Shown here in pieces: positions 49,780-59,068 of a stretch of 64,000 bases of DNA. Within the stretch, counting starts at the first letter, position 1, and each line of letters begins with the position of its first letter. A program made the position numbers and the translations under genes. The stretch is taken from assembly GCF_019049255.1 (NCBI RefSeq), contig NZ_JAGMUJ010000030.1, positions 62,001-126,000 on the forward strand. The letters are read 5' to 3'. The notes under the pieces were generated by a model. That model was not told where the DNA came from and made no database searches. It saw only the letters and a program-made list of their open reading frames with translations. Source of the DNA: Streptomyces sp. AC558_RSS880. GTDB lineage: Bacteria > Actinomycetota > Actinomycetes > Streptomycetales > Streptomycetaceae.

Positions 49780-49853
49780 ACCGTGGCGGGGCGTGGGAGA
49801 GCGCTGGTGGGAGCCGATTGTCACGGTTCTGCTACCGCGGCCGGGCGCGGTCG

Positions 49854-49922
49854 GCCTGTCCGGCGCTCGAGGGCGAGGCCGTTCAGGCCGACGGGGGTCC
49901 GGGGGTGGAGCCCCCGGGTGGA
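49854..49922. repeat. Dispersed GC-rich intergenic repeat, copy 1
   Basis: CTGTCCGGCGCTCGAGGGCG and GGTCCGGGGGTGGAGCCCCC. Same family as 62197-62279. This class is common between Streptomyces genes and probably folds. The gene at 49883-50137 ends inside it. Confidence 0.7.
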
Positions 49923-50137
49923 CGGCCACGGCGGGGCAGGGGCCCCGCCTCACCGGGCAGCCGCCCCGCCTCCGCGAGGGCGCGCCGCAGCAGGAACTCG
50001 ATCTGCGCGTTCGCCGAGCGCAGCTCGTCGTTGGCCCAGCGCGCCAGCGCCTCGTACACCGACGGGTCCAGCCGCAGCAGCACCTGCTTGCGCTGCGGCC
50101 GGCCCTGGGGGGCCGAACCCCCGGACGGATTCGTCAC
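49883..50137 (-). CDS. Ribbon-helix-helix-like small protein
   Basis: 84 residues. Residues about 17-58 (RKQVLLRLDPSVYEALARWA, then NAQIEFLLRRALAEA) look like an Arc/MetJ-type RHH. The C-terminal 25 residues are Pro/Gly/Arg-rich and encoded by the intergenic repeat. Stop and start overlap with the SPFH gene, so the pair may be co-expressed. Confidence 0.6.
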   Translation of the reverse strand: MTNPSGGSAPQGRPQRKQVLLRLDPSVYEALARWANDELRSANAQIEFLLRRALAEAGRLPGEAGPLPRRGRPPGGSTPGPPSA

Positions 50138-51069
50138 TGGTAGAGCGTCCCGGTGTTGAGGACCGGCTGCGCGGAGCGGTCACCGCACAGCACCACCATC
50201 AGATTGGACACCATCGCCGCCTTCCGTTCGGGGTCCAGCTCCACGATGTCCTGCTCGGCGATCCGCGCGAGCGCCGACTCGACCATGCCCACGGCGCCCT
50301 CCACGATCTGCTGCCGCGCCGCCACGACCGCGCCGGCCTGCTGCCGCTGGAGCATCGCCGAGGCGATCTCGGGAGCGTACGCGAGGTGCGTGAAGCGGGA
50401 CTCGATGATCTGCACACCGGCCGCCTCCACGCGCGCGTGCAGTTCGACGGCGAGCTTCTCGGTGATCTCCTCGGCGTTGCCGCGCAGCGAGAGGCCGTCC
50501 TCGTCGTGGGCGTCGTAGGGGTACTCGATGGCGATGTGCCGCACGGCCGCCTCGGTCTGGGTGGAGACGAACTCGATGTAGTCGTCGACCTCGAAGGTGG
50601 CCTGGGCGGTGTCCTCCACCCGCCACACCACGACCGCGGCCAGCTCGATCGGGTTGCCGTAGGCGTCGTTCACCTTCAGGACGGCGGTCTCGTGGTTGCG
50701 CACCCGCGTCGATATCTTCCTGCGCGAGGTGAGGGGGTTCACCCAGCGCAGCCCGTCCTGCCGGATCGTGCCCCGGTAGCGGCCGAAGAGCTGCACCACC
50801 CGCGCCTCGCCCGGCGCCACCATGTTCAGCCCGCACATGGCGAGGAACGCGGCGACGGCGACCAGGATGCCGACGATGATCAGTACGGCCTTGGCGCCGG
50901 CCCCGGTGGCCGCCGTGGCGGCGGCGATCAGCGCCGCGCCGATGAGCAGTCCGACCAGTCCGAGCAGCAGCGCCAGCCCGCCGCCGATGCTGTGCGCCGC
51001 GAATTCCCGCACGCGTGGCGCCGGCATCTCGGGCACATCGGCCGTGACCTGCGTGTCATGTGTGGACAT
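50134..51069 (-). CDS. SPFH/band-7 membrane protein
   Basis: 311 residues: two N-terminal membrane helices (about 27-45 and 48-70) followed by a band 7/SPFH domain ([21 protein letters not shown] and [17 protein letters not shown], about 79-230) and an Ala/Gln-rich helical end. Forms membrane-domain scaffolds. The exact role in Streptomyces is unclear. Confidence 0.85.
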   Translation of the reverse strand: MSTHDTQVTADVPEMPAPRVREFAAHSIGGGLALLLGLVGLLIGAALIAAATAATGAGAKAVLIIVGILVAVAAFLAMCGLNMVAPGEARVVQLFGRYRGTIRQDGLRWVNPLTSRRKISTRVRNHETAVLKVNDAYGNPIELAAVVVWRVEDTAQATFEVDDYIEFVSTQTEAAVRHIAIEYPYDAHDEDGLSLRGNAEEITEKLAVELHARVEAAGVQIIESRFTHLAYAPEIASAMLQRQQAGAVVAARQQIVEGAVGMVESALARIAEQDIVELDPERKAAMVSNLMVVLCGDRSAQPVLNTGTLYQ

Positions 51070-51329
51070 GGGTGATCCCCCGTTTCTCCGGGTGCCCGCC
51101 GAGCGGCTAGCACCTGCCTATCTAAGTGATAACACTTTACCCCGTCGCGGCAACCTCACACCCCTCTCGTACGTCGGTTCCGTTGAGGCGGGTGCTGATT
51201 GTCACGCCCGTAAAGGCCGGATCGGCGGCCCTTTGTCACAGCTTCCGGTGTTAGCTTTCTGAGCTGACCTGAGCGGCGAACTGGTGTGGCTGAAGAGCAC
51301 ACACGAACGAAGCGGAGCGGAACGGACGC

Positions 51330-53621
51330 ATGGGACGAGCGGAAGAAAGACGCGCACGACAGCGCGGTGGGCGCCGTGCGGCACCCAAGGGCCGCCGTTC
51401 GTCGGGCGCGGCCGGCCGCAGCGGCATACGCCGCCTCTTCACCTGGAAGAAGATCCTCGGCACGTTCTTCGGCCTCTGCCTGCTCGGCATGGGCGCCTTC
51501 ATCGTGCTGTACATGGTGATCGACATCCCCGAGGGGAACGCCGACGCCGAGCTGCAGGGCAACGTCTACAAGTACAGCGACGGCTCGATCATGGCCCGCA
51601 AGGGCTACAACCGCGAGATCGTCGACCTCGCCAAGGTGCCCAAGGACGTCCAGCGCACCTTCGTCGCCGCCGAGAACAAGTCGTTCTACAAGGACTCCGG
51701 CGTCGACCTCAGGGGCACCGCGCGCGGCGTGCTCAACACGCTCTCCGGCAAGGGCGCGCAGGGCGGTTCCACGATCACCCAGCAGTACGTCAAGAACTAC
51801 TACCTGTCCCAGGAACAGACCGTCAGCCGCAAGCTGAAGGAACTGGTCATCTCCCTGAAGCTGGACCGGGAGAAGTCCAAGGACTACATCCTCGCCGGCT
51901 ACATCAACACCAGCTACTACGGCCGCGGCGCCTACGGCATCCAGGCCGCCGCGCAGGCCTACTACCGCGTCGACGCCGAGGACCTCACCGTCGAGCAGGG
52001 CGCGTACCTCGCCGCGCTGCTCCAGGCGCCGAACCAGTACGACTGGGCGATCGCCAGCGACACCGGCAAGGAACTCGTCCAGGAGCGCTGGAACTACGTC
52101 CTGAACAACATGGTCGAGCAGAAGTGGCTGGACCGGGCCGACCGCCGGAACATGAAGTTCCCGGTTCCCGAGGAGCCCAAGGCCGCCCCCGGCATGGAGG
52201 GCCAGGCCGGGTACCTGGTGGAGGCGGCCAACACCGCGATCAAGCAGCAGCTCGTCGCCCAGGGCACCGCCGAGGACATGAAGCAGGCCGACGCCATGCT
52301 GGACCTCGGCGGCTACACCGTCACGCTCAACATCGACAAGAAGAAGCAGAAGGCGCTGGAGGAGGCGGTCAAGACCCGGCTCACCAGCAAGCTCGACCCC
52401 GACAAACGCGAGGTCGACGCCGACGTCCAGGCCGGCGCCGTGTCCGTCGACCCGAAGACGGGCGCGGTCGTGGCGATGTACGGCGGCGTGGACTACGTGA
52501 AGCACTACCGGAACAACGCCACCCGCGACGACTACCAGGCCGCCTCCACCTTCAAGCCGGTGATCCTCGCCGCGGCCGTGGACCAGGACGCCGAAACGCA
52601 GGACGGCGTGCCGATCACGGCGAACACGATGTACGACGGCACGAGCGAGCGCCCCGTGATGGACGACGGCCGCAAGGTCGGCTTCGCGCCGCCCAACGAG
52701 GACGACCGGAGTTACGGCGACATCACCGTCCAGGAGGCGATGAACAAGTCCGTCAACTCGGTCTTCGCACAGATGGGCATCGACGTCGGCATGACCGAGG
52801 TGGTGGAGACCGCGGGCGAACTCGGCATGGAGACCGAGGGCATGGAGGCCGTGCCCGCGCAGACCCTGGGCAGTATGGGCGCGAGCCCGCTGGAGATGGC
52901 CGGCGTCTACGCCACCCTCGACAACCACGGCAAGAAGGTCACCCCGGCCATCGTGAAGTCGGTCGAGCACAAGGACCGCCAGGTCGAGTTCCCCGACCCG
53001 ATCGGTGAGCAGGTCATCAGCCGCGAGGCCGCCGACACGGTGACCTCCGTGCTCACCGGCGTGGTCGACGACGGTACGGCCAAGAAGTCCGTGCGGGACA
53101 ACCCGCTGCGCGACGGCCAGGTGGTCGCCGGCAAGACGGGTACGTCCGACAACAACAAGTCGGCCTGGTTCACCGGCTTCACCCCCGAACTGGTCACCTC
53201 GGTCGGTCTGTTCGGTGAGGACTCGAAGACGTTCGCCCAGGTCCCGATGTACCGGGCGGCCGGCGTCGACTACCGCGTCAACGGCGGTGGCCCCCCGGCC
53301 GAGATCTGGGCCGCGTACACCTTCGGCGTCATGGACGAGGTCACCGAGTTCGACCTGGACACCAAGCAGGGCAACGCGGTGAAGAAGCCGAGCAACTCGC
53401 CGTCGGTCTCGAAATCACCGTCCGGGACGCCGAGCGACGAGCCGACGAGCGAGGCGCCGACCACCCAGGCGCCGCCGGAGACCTCCGCGCCGCCGTCGTC
53501 CGCGCCGCCGAGCAGCCGGCCGCCGACGTCGGAGCCGCCGACGGACCCGACCACCTCCGCACCGCCGACGTTCGAGCTCCCGGGGGGCCCGGAGGACCCG
53601 GACGACGAGCAGGAGCAGTAG
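51330..53621 (+). CDS. Class A penicillin-binding protein
   Basis: 763 residues: a short basic N-terminus, one membrane anchor (ILGTFFGLCLLGMGAFIVLY, about 37-56), transglycosylase domain (ENKSFYKDSG, GGSTITQQYVKNYY) and transpeptidase with STFK-type Ser at about 405, SVN (about 472-474) and GKTGTS (about 600). The tail is a long Pro/Ser/Thr-rich stretch. Builds and cross-links peptidoglycan. A TTTACCCCG-rich upstream region shows no obvious promoter. Confidence 0.92.
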   Translation: MGRAEERRARQRGGRRAAPKGRRSSGAAGRSGIRRLFTWKKILGTFFGLCLLGMGAFIVLYMVIDIPEGNADAELQGNVYKYSDGSIMARKGYNREIVDLAKVPKDVQRTFVAAENKSFYKDSGVDLRGTARGVLNTLSGKGAQGGSTITQQYVKNYYLSQEQTVSRKLKELVISLKLDREKSKDYILAGYINTSYYGRGAYGIQAAAQAYYRVDAEDLTVEQGAYLAALLQAPNQYDWAIASDTGKELVQERWNYVLNNMVEQKWLDRADRRNMKFPVPEEPKAAPGMEGQAGYLVEAANTAIKQQLVAQGTAEDMKQADAMLDLGGYTVTLNIDKKKQKALEEAVKTRLTSKLDPDKREVDADVQAGAVSVDPKTGAVVAMYGGVDYVKHYRNNATRDDYQAASTFKPVILAAAVDQDAETQDGVPITANTMYDGTSERPVMDDGRKVGFAPPNEDDRSYGDITVQEAMNKSVNSVFAQMGIDVGMTEVVETAGELGMETEGMEAVPAQTLGSMGASPLEMAGVYATLDNHGKKVTPAIVKSVEHKDRQVEFPDPIGEQVISREAADTVTSVLTGVVDDGTAKKSVRDNPLRDGQVVAGKTGTSDNNKSAWFTGFTPELVTSVGLFGEDSKTFAQVPMYRAAGVDYRVNGGGPPAEIWAAYTFGVMDEVTEFDLDTKQGNAVKKPSNSPSVSKSPSGTPSDEPTSEAPTTQAPPETSAPPSSAPPSSRPPTSEPPTDPTTSAPPTFELPGGPEDPDDEQEQ

Positions 53622-53723
53622 GAGAAGACGCAACAGTTGAAGCGGGTCCGACAGTTCACCCGACGTTCACCCGAATGTCACCGTGGCGGGCCCGCTCAAC
53701 GGAACCGCCCTATCGTGGTGCGC

Positions 53724-53912
53724 ATGCTTCAGCAGCAGAACACCCGTACCCGTCTCGTCCGTGATGCCCGAATACGGGAGACGGAGCCCCGGGTGAACCC
53801 TCTGGACCGGTACCGCGCGTCGCTCTACGACGCGATACGGAACATGGGCGCCTACGGGGCGAAGGCAGAGGCGGAAAGGTCCACGGACGGTGGTGATGGC
53901 CTCAGGTTCTGA
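53724..53912 (+). CDS. Hypothetical protein, 62 aa
   Basis: 62 residues from ATG 53724, charged and basic in the first half. Overlaps the next gene by 23 bp. No family recognised; coding potential is modest. Confidence 0.45.
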   Translation: MLQQQNTRTRLVRDARIRETEPRVNPLDRYRASLYDAIRNMGAYGAKAEAERSTDGGDGLRF

Positions 53913-54447
53913 CCCGTACTCGGAGGAACCCCGTGGGCGCACCACGGGGGACAAGTACTTCAAGGAGTTCGTGAGGCTCGTGCACGTGAGCCTGCGGAGC
54001 TGGTGGTGGGGCGAACCGTTGGCCGCGACGTTCGGCGGGGCCGGCGGGGCCTGGCTCGGCCACGACGACGACCTGCCACTGGACGAGGTGATGGGTGTCG
54101 CCGTCTCCATGGTCGGTGTCATCATCGGATCCGTGTTCGCCATCCTCGCGATGATCACACGCGCCTGCGACAACTCGTTCTTGAGGAAGGCGAGGAAAGC
54201 GGGCCTGCTGCCCGTCGTGCACTATCTGTGGCCGTTCTTCACCATCATCGCGATGGGAGTCCTGTCCATCCTCTTCCTGATGGTGGTGGCCGGTATATCC
54301 GAGGACGCCCCGTCGGCCCTGCGCATGACGGCCGGTGCGGCAGCGGGCTTCTGCGTCCTGTGGACGCTGGCCGGACTGCTCCCCGCGCTGGGGGCGCTCA
54401 TCGTTTTCACCCGCCTCATCGAGAAGACCTCCGGCATACAGGAATGA
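53890..54447 (+). CDS. Four-helix membrane protein of unknown function
   Basis: 185 residues with about four hydrophobic segments (about 45-58, 68-92, 110-135 and 145-172) and a polar N-terminus. No recognised family. Overlaps the small gene before it. Confidence 0.55.
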   Translation: MVMASGSDPYSEEPRGRTTGDKYFKEFVRLVHVSLRSWWWGEPLAATFGGAGGAWLGHDDDLPLDEVMGVAVSMVGVIIGSVFAILAMITRACDNSFLRKARKAGLLPVVHYLWPFFTIIAMGVLSILFLMVVAGISEDAPSALRMTAGAAAGFCVLWTLAGLLPALGALIVFTRLIEKTSGIQE

Positions 54448-54470
54448 CGCCGGCGGAAACGAAACCGGCG
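54448..54470. terminator. Weak hairpin between convergent genes
   Basis: Stem CGCCGG/CCGGCG with an 11-base loop between 53890-54447 and the convergent secreted protein gene. No U tract. Confidence 0.35.
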
Positions 54471-54520
54471 CGGAAGCGCGTACCGCGTCTCCCGCACCGG
54501 TCGGTCGTGGCTCCGCCGCG

Positions 54521-55039
54521 TCACTCGTCGACGTTGAGCACCAGGTGGATGTGACGGCCCTCGATGGTGATGGAGCCGTCGCCGTAGGCGGAGCGGTAGT
54601 GGCCGGTTCCGCCGGTGATGGCGGTCTTGGACGTCACCCGCTCCGGCGGGCTGTACCTGATCATGTCGCTGAGCGTCAGGGTGCCGTTCGCCATGCGCAG
54701 CACGCGGGTGCACTGCGCGGTCACCTCGTGGCCCTCGACCTTGACCGCCACACAGTCCGACTGGCCGTCACCGACGTGCCGGAGCTGCCGCCCCTTCCCC
54801 GCGTCCGTCCCGTCCGACGCGGCCGTGTGCTTGGCGTACAGGTCCAGGTGGTTCGTCCAGGCGTCGCCGGTCGAGACGCCCCGGGCCGGCCAGGTGTCGA
54901 GCCGGCTGATGCCGAGGAGCTCGACCCTCTCGGTGTCGATCTCGTCCTTCTCCTCGGCGGCGTGCGCCAGTGTCGGGAAGAGGGCGAGCGTGGCGGCGAG
55001 GGCGGTGACGGCAACCCCGCGGACAGCCGATGTGATCAC
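54521..55039 (-). CDS. Secreted barrel-like protein (allene-oxide-cyclase-like), paralogue 1
   Basis: 172 residues from GTG 55039 (GGAGG four bases upstream). A signal peptide (GVAVTALAATLALFPTLAHA) leads to a beta-barrel-like domain with CTRVLRMANGTLTLSDMI, TSKTAITGGTGHY and ITIEGRHIHL. The same pattern is in the next gene. Allene-oxide-cyclase/dirigent-like folds carry GGTGxY. Function unknown. Confidence 0.6.
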   Translation of the reverse strand: MITSAVRGVAVTALAATLALFPTLAHAAEEKDEIDTERVELLGISRLDTWPARGVSTGDAWTNHLDLYAKHTAASDGTDAGKGRQLRHVGDGQSDCVAVKVEGHEVTAQCTRVLRMANGTLTLSDMIRYSPPERVTSKTAITGGTGHYRSAYGDGSITIEGRHIHLVLNVDE

Positions 55040-55061
55040 GGAACCTCCAGTCCGGGCGGGG

Positions 55062-55532
55062 TCAGTCATCGACGGAAAGGTCGAAGTGGACGCGGTTGCC
55101 CTCGAGGGTGATGTAGCCCTCGCCCTCGGCGTCGTTGTAGACGCCCGTGCCACCCGCGATGGCGGTCTTGCTGGTGATCCGCTGGTCGCCCTTGCGGCTG
55201 ATCATGTCGTGGAGGGTGATCTCCCCGTCATGCATGCGCAGCACCCGCGTGCACTGGGCGGTGACCTTCTTGCCGACTTCGACGGCGGTACACCGGGAGC
55301 CGGCGTCGCCGACGTGCTTGTTGTCGTGCGTGTACAGGTGCATGTACGTGGTCCAGGTGTCGCCCGCCTTGACGGTCTTGGGGCTCGTGTCGGTCTCGAC
55401 GACTCCGACGAGCTGCAACCGCACGATTTCTTCGTCCCCGACATCTGCGGCGGCCTGCGAGGTGAGCGAGAAGGAGAGGGCTGCGGCCAGAGCGCCAACG
55501 GTCAGGGCGCTGCGGACGGTGGCAGAGGGCAT
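55062..55532 (-). CDS. Secreted barrel-like protein (allene-oxide-cyclase-like), paralogue 2
   Basis: 156 residues from ATG 55532 (GGAGG six bases upstream). Signal peptide (ALTVGALAAALSFSLTSQAA) and the same barrel pattern: CTRVLRMHDGEITLHDMI, TSKTAIAGGTGVY and ITLEGNRVHF. Tandem duplicate of the 172-aa gene. Confidence 0.6.
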   Translation of the reverse strand: MPSATVRSALTVGALAAALSFSLTSQAAADVGDEEIVRLQLVGVVETDTSPKTVKAGDTWTTYMHLYTHDNKHVGDAGSRCTAVEVGKKVTAQCTRVLRMHDGEITLHDMISRKGDQRITSKTAIAGGTGVYNDAEGEGYITLEGNRVHFDLSVDD

Positions 55533-55917
55533 GAAAATCCTCCAGGTGTGCTGTGGACGCTCGGCATGAAGGAGCGTCGGTGACGCATTCCACGCACTGG
55601 AGCCCCGCCGCGCAACGCACCGTGCGCGGCAGTCCACGCGAACCACTCGAACAGCGGCACGCCCCGTACCCCTTGCGGTCGCCCGCGCGCCGCCACCGTG
55701 TCCGCGGGGACGAGCGCGCCGCCGTCGTGTTCGCAGGCACGGGCCCGTCGTCACCGTGCTCGCAGGTACGAGCCCGCCGCCGGTCACCGCCTGGCCCGGG
55801 GGCGCGCGCACACCCGTGGCATTCGGCCAGGGCCGGTGCGGGCCGACCACGGGCGGCATCGGGGCCGGTCCCGCCCGGCCCCGCCCGGTCCCGATCGCCG
55901 CTTCCCGTCCCCGGAGA
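55533..55917. other. 385-bp intergenic region
   Basis: No credible gene. It contains an imperfect direct repeat (TGTTCGCAGGCACGGGCCCG with TGCTCGCAGGTACGAGCCCG), GC-rich and repeat-like. It holds the promoter of the gene at 55062-55532. Nothing further recognised. Confidence 0.5.
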
Positions 55918-58029
55918 TCAGCCGCGGTTCAGCTCGAACCACACCACCTTGCCCGTGCTCAGCCGGGTCGCGCCCCAGCGCCGGGCCAGCCGGTTCACCA
56001 GGTACAGCCCGCGCCCGCCCTCGTCCGTGGCCCGCGCCTGCCGCAGCCGCGGCAGCTGCGGCACGTCGTCGCCGACCTCGCAGCGCAGCACGTCGGTGCG
56101 CAGCAGCCGCAGCGTGACCGGCCGCGTGGCGTACCGCACGGCGTTGGTCACCACCTCGCTGACGAGCAGCTCCACCGAGTCGCTCAGCTCCTCCAGACCC
56201 CAGCGGGACAGGGCGCGCCGGGCCAGCCGGCGGGCCCGGCCGGGGGCCGCGTCCTCCGGCTCCAGGAACCAGTACGCCACGTCGCTCGGCGCGATCCCGT
56301 CGAAGCGGGCGGCGAGCAGCGCGATGTCGTCGTCCCGGTCGCCCGGACCGAGCATGTCGAGCACCTCGTCGCACAGCGCCTCAAGGGGCGGCGGATGATC
56401 GGGCCCGGTGAGCTGCGCGGTCGCGGCGAGCTTCTCCCGCAGCTGCTCGATGCCGGTCCACACGTCCCGCAGCCGGGACTCCACCAGGCCGTCGGTGTAC
56501 AGCAGCAGGGTCGCCCCGGCGGGCGCGTCCAGCTCCACGGCCTCGAAGTCCACCCCGCCCACACCGATCGGCGCGCCCGCCGGCACCCGCAGCACCTCGG
56601 CCCGGCCGCCCAACTCCAGCAGGACGGGCGGCGGATGGCCGGCGTTGGCGATGGTGATGCGGTGCGATACCGGGTCGTACACCGCGTACAGGCAGGTCGC
56701 CATGCGGTCCACGCCGAGCCGCTGCGCCTGCTCGTCGAGGTGGTGCAGCACCTCCTGCGGGGGCAGGTCGAGCCCGGCCAGGGTCTGCGCGGTGGTGCGC
56801 AACTGGCCCATGATCGCCGCCGACGTCATGGAGTGCCCCATGACGTCACCGACCACCAGCGCGACCCGGCTCCCGGGCAGCGGGATGGCGTCGTACCAGT
56901 CGCCGCCGACCCGCGCGGTCTCCGCGGCCGGCAGGTACCGGGACGCCAGCCGCACGCCGGTGCAGCGCGGCAGGTGCTCCGGCAGCATCGTGCGCTGCAG
57001 CTCGTCCGCGATGTACGCCTCCCGCCCGTACAGCACCGCCTTGTCGATGCCCAGCGCGCTGTGCGTGGCCAACTGCGCGGCGACCAGCAGGTCGTCGGCC
57101 TCGAACGGGATGCGCTCCGGGCGGCGCAGGAACAGCGCCGCGCCGATCACCCGCCGCCGGCCGCGCAGCGGCGCGAGGATCGCCCGCTGCCCGTCCGGCA
57201 CGGCCGACGCGCCCTCCTCACCGAGGAGTTCGGGCAGCGCGGCGCGGGCCGCGGGCGCGTCCGTGAACACCGGCCGTACGCCGCGCAGCACCTCGGCGAG
57301 CGCGCTGCCGGGCCGTACGGTGCACAGCTCCGCGCCGACCGAGTCCAGCTCGGACGGCTCCGGCGGGGCGACCGGCGTGAACCCGCCCTCGGTGTCCCGC
57401 TCGGCCGGGATCCGGTCGGTGCGGCGCAGCCGCAGCACCAGCGGACCGGTGGGCCGCTCGTCGCCGACCGGCAACGGATCGCGCAGGTAGACCAGGATGG
57501 CGTCGGAGAAGGTGGGCACGGTGGCCCGGCACAGCCCCATCACGATCTCGTCCAGGTCGATGCCGCGGGCGATCCGCCGGGTCGCGGCGCCGACGAACCG
57601 CAGCCGGTCCCCGTCCCGGCGCATCGGCGTGGGCCGACCGGGCTGGGCGACCTGCCCGGTGCGCCGCTCCTTGCCGTCGGGACCCACGGCCGGCTGCACC
57701 GGGATGCCCTCGGGCGCGGGACGCGGCCGGTGCGTGTCCGGCCCGGCGCCCTGCCCGGCACCCGGCTGCGAGTGCTCGGAGCCGGGATCCGTCACCGGGT
57801 CCTGGCCCGTGCCGTCGGGCGTCACCGTGCCCGGCGACCCCGGGGACGCGGCCCCGGACGCGGGAGGCTCACCGCCGGAGCGGCTCTGAACGGGTAAGGC
57901 GGGCCCCGTGTCCGGCACACGCGCCGGTGGCGGGGTACGCAGGAGCGCCCCGCGGGGATCCGTGGGGTCGACGCCCGGCTGCGGGCGTTCGAAAGAGGTC
58001 GGCTGCTCCGTCACGCGTGTCGAGTCCAT
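55918..58029 (-). CDS. SpoIIE-type phosphatase with GAF and HATPase domains
   Basis: 703 residues. A Pro/Gly-rich disordered N-terminus (about 1-130), GAF domain (about 150-320), PP2C/SpoIIE domain with GGDWYDAIPLPG and GDVMGHS (about 380-560), and a C-terminal anti-sigma-type HATPase (VSEVVTNAVRYA, DEGGRGLYLVNRLA, about 600-690). It likely dephosphorylates an anti-anti-sigma factor and binds ATP, as in Streptomyces stress control. Confidence 0.88.
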   Translation of the reverse strand: MDSTRVTEQPTSFERPQPGVDPTDPRGALLRTPPPARVPDTGPALPVQSRSGGEPPASGAASPGSPGTVTPDGTGQDPVTDPGSEHSQPGAGQGAGPDTHRPRPAPEGIPVQPAVGPDGKERRTGQVAQPGRPTPMRRDGDRLRFVGAATRRIARGIDLDEIVMGLCRATVPTFSDAILVYLRDPLPVGDERPTGPLVLRLRRTDRIPAERDTEGGFTPVAPPEPSELDSVGAELCTVRPGSALAEVLRGVRPVFTDAPAARAALPELLGEEGASAVPDGQRAILAPLRGRRRVIGAALFLRRPERIPFEADDLLVAAQLATHSALGIDKAVLYGREAYIADELQRTMLPEHLPRCTGVRLASRYLPAAETARVGGDWYDAIPLPGSRVALVVGDVMGHSMTSAAIMGQLRTTAQTLAGLDLPPQEVLHHLDEQAQRLGVDRMATCLYAVYDPVSHRITIANAGHPPPVLLELGGRAEVLRVPAGAPIGVGGVDFEAVELDAPAGATLLLYTDGLVESRLRDVWTGIEQLREKLAATAQLTGPDHPPPLEALCDEVLDMLGPGDRDDDIALLAARFDGIAPSDVAYWFLEPEDAAPGRARRLARRALSRWGLEELSDSVELLVSEVVTNAVRYATRPVTLRLLRTDVLRCEVGDDVPQLPRLRQARATDEGGRGLYLVNRLARRWGATRLSTGKVVWFELNRG

Positions 58030-58303
58030 CCGTCCGGCGCACGCCGTGCGCGCGGTTCGTCCCGCCGAAACTCCGATACCCGGAATACGTGCCCCCGGAA
58101 CGGGATTTCCGCGTGGTCAGAGGTTGTTCCTGTGCCGTTGGCCGGCCGTTCCCGGCCTGCACCGGTGTTTCCGTACCCCTCGCTCACGTCCTGCCGCCCC
58201 TCGGTGACGATCGGTCAAGCCCGGTGCGCGCTCCGGTGGTTGCTGCCCCGCACCCTTGCGGAGGACGATCCTACGTTTCCCGCCCGGGGGTGCAGCAAGG
58301 GTC

Positions 58304-58975
58304 TCACGAGGACACATGCACGGGAGTGCGGTCCCAGTCCTGTGGCAGTGACGGTACCGCCCACGACGGGTCCGGGCGCCAGTTCTCCCACCCGTCCGCG
58401 AACGGCGGCCCCCAGGCCTCGATCACCTCCATCGCGGCCCGCCCGGCCGCCCGCACCCTTCCGGCCAGCGCGGAGTCCACCAGGCCGTCCCGCCGGGCCT
58501 GGTCGAACTCGTCCTCGTCGCGCCAGTGCCGGCTCCGGTCCGGGTGCACGGAGATGTCCAGGAAGTGATCCTCGGAGTCCACTCCGCCCGCCCAACGGGC
58601 CAGCGGCTCCTCCAGGTTCACGTACCAGTTCTTGAACCGCCAGCCCGGGTCCCAGAACAGCCACACCGACCAGGGCTCGCCGGGCCGGGCCAGCTTCAGC
58701 ACACCGGTGCCGAACCAGCGGTCCCGCTGCACCGTGCGCGGCTTGGTGTACCGGGTGCCGAGCGGCTCCTGGTGCACGGGAGTGCCGTCGGCGAGCACCG
58801 GCTTCACGCACTCGGTGCCGGGCGCCAGCCACACCGCGAGCAGTTCCGGGCCGTCGCGCACGACCGTGACGGGGCGCGCGATGTGAATGCGCGCGCCACC
58901 GTTCTCCCGGTACCGCCACAGGATCTGTGTCCCGGGCGCCCAGAATCCCGCCGTCCCGCCCGCTTCCCCGCGCAT
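58304..58975 (-). CDS. DUF402-domain protein
   Basis: 223 residues from ATG 58975 (GGAGGG upstream). DUF402 core: GTECVKP, RDRWFGTGVLKL, WDPGWRFKNWYVNLEEPL (broken motif), DHFLDI and VHPDRSRHWRDEDEF. Fold linked to nucleotide/phosphate binding; precise role unknown. Confidence 0.75.
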   Translation of the reverse strand: MRGEAGGTAGFWAPGTQILWRYRENGGARIHIARPVTVVRDGPELLAVWLAPGTECVKPVLADGTPVHQEPLGTRYTKPRTVQRDRWFGTGVLKLARPGEPWSVWLFWDPGWRFKNWYVNLEEPLARWAGGVDSEDHFLDISVHPDRSRHWRDEDEFDQARRDGLVDSALAGRVRAAGRAAMEVIEAWGPPFADGWENWRPDPSWAVPSLPQDWDRTPVHVSS

Positions 58976-59068
58976 CGTCGCTCCACCCTCCGCCATGGCC
59001 AGATAGTAGGTGCCATGCGCATACGACGCTGCGGCCCCCGTCACGGTTCACGCCCGGCGCGCGAGGCG

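Noticed and set aside
55756..57897. 713-aa plus-strand ORF
   Set aside because: Antisense of the SpoIIE-type gene.
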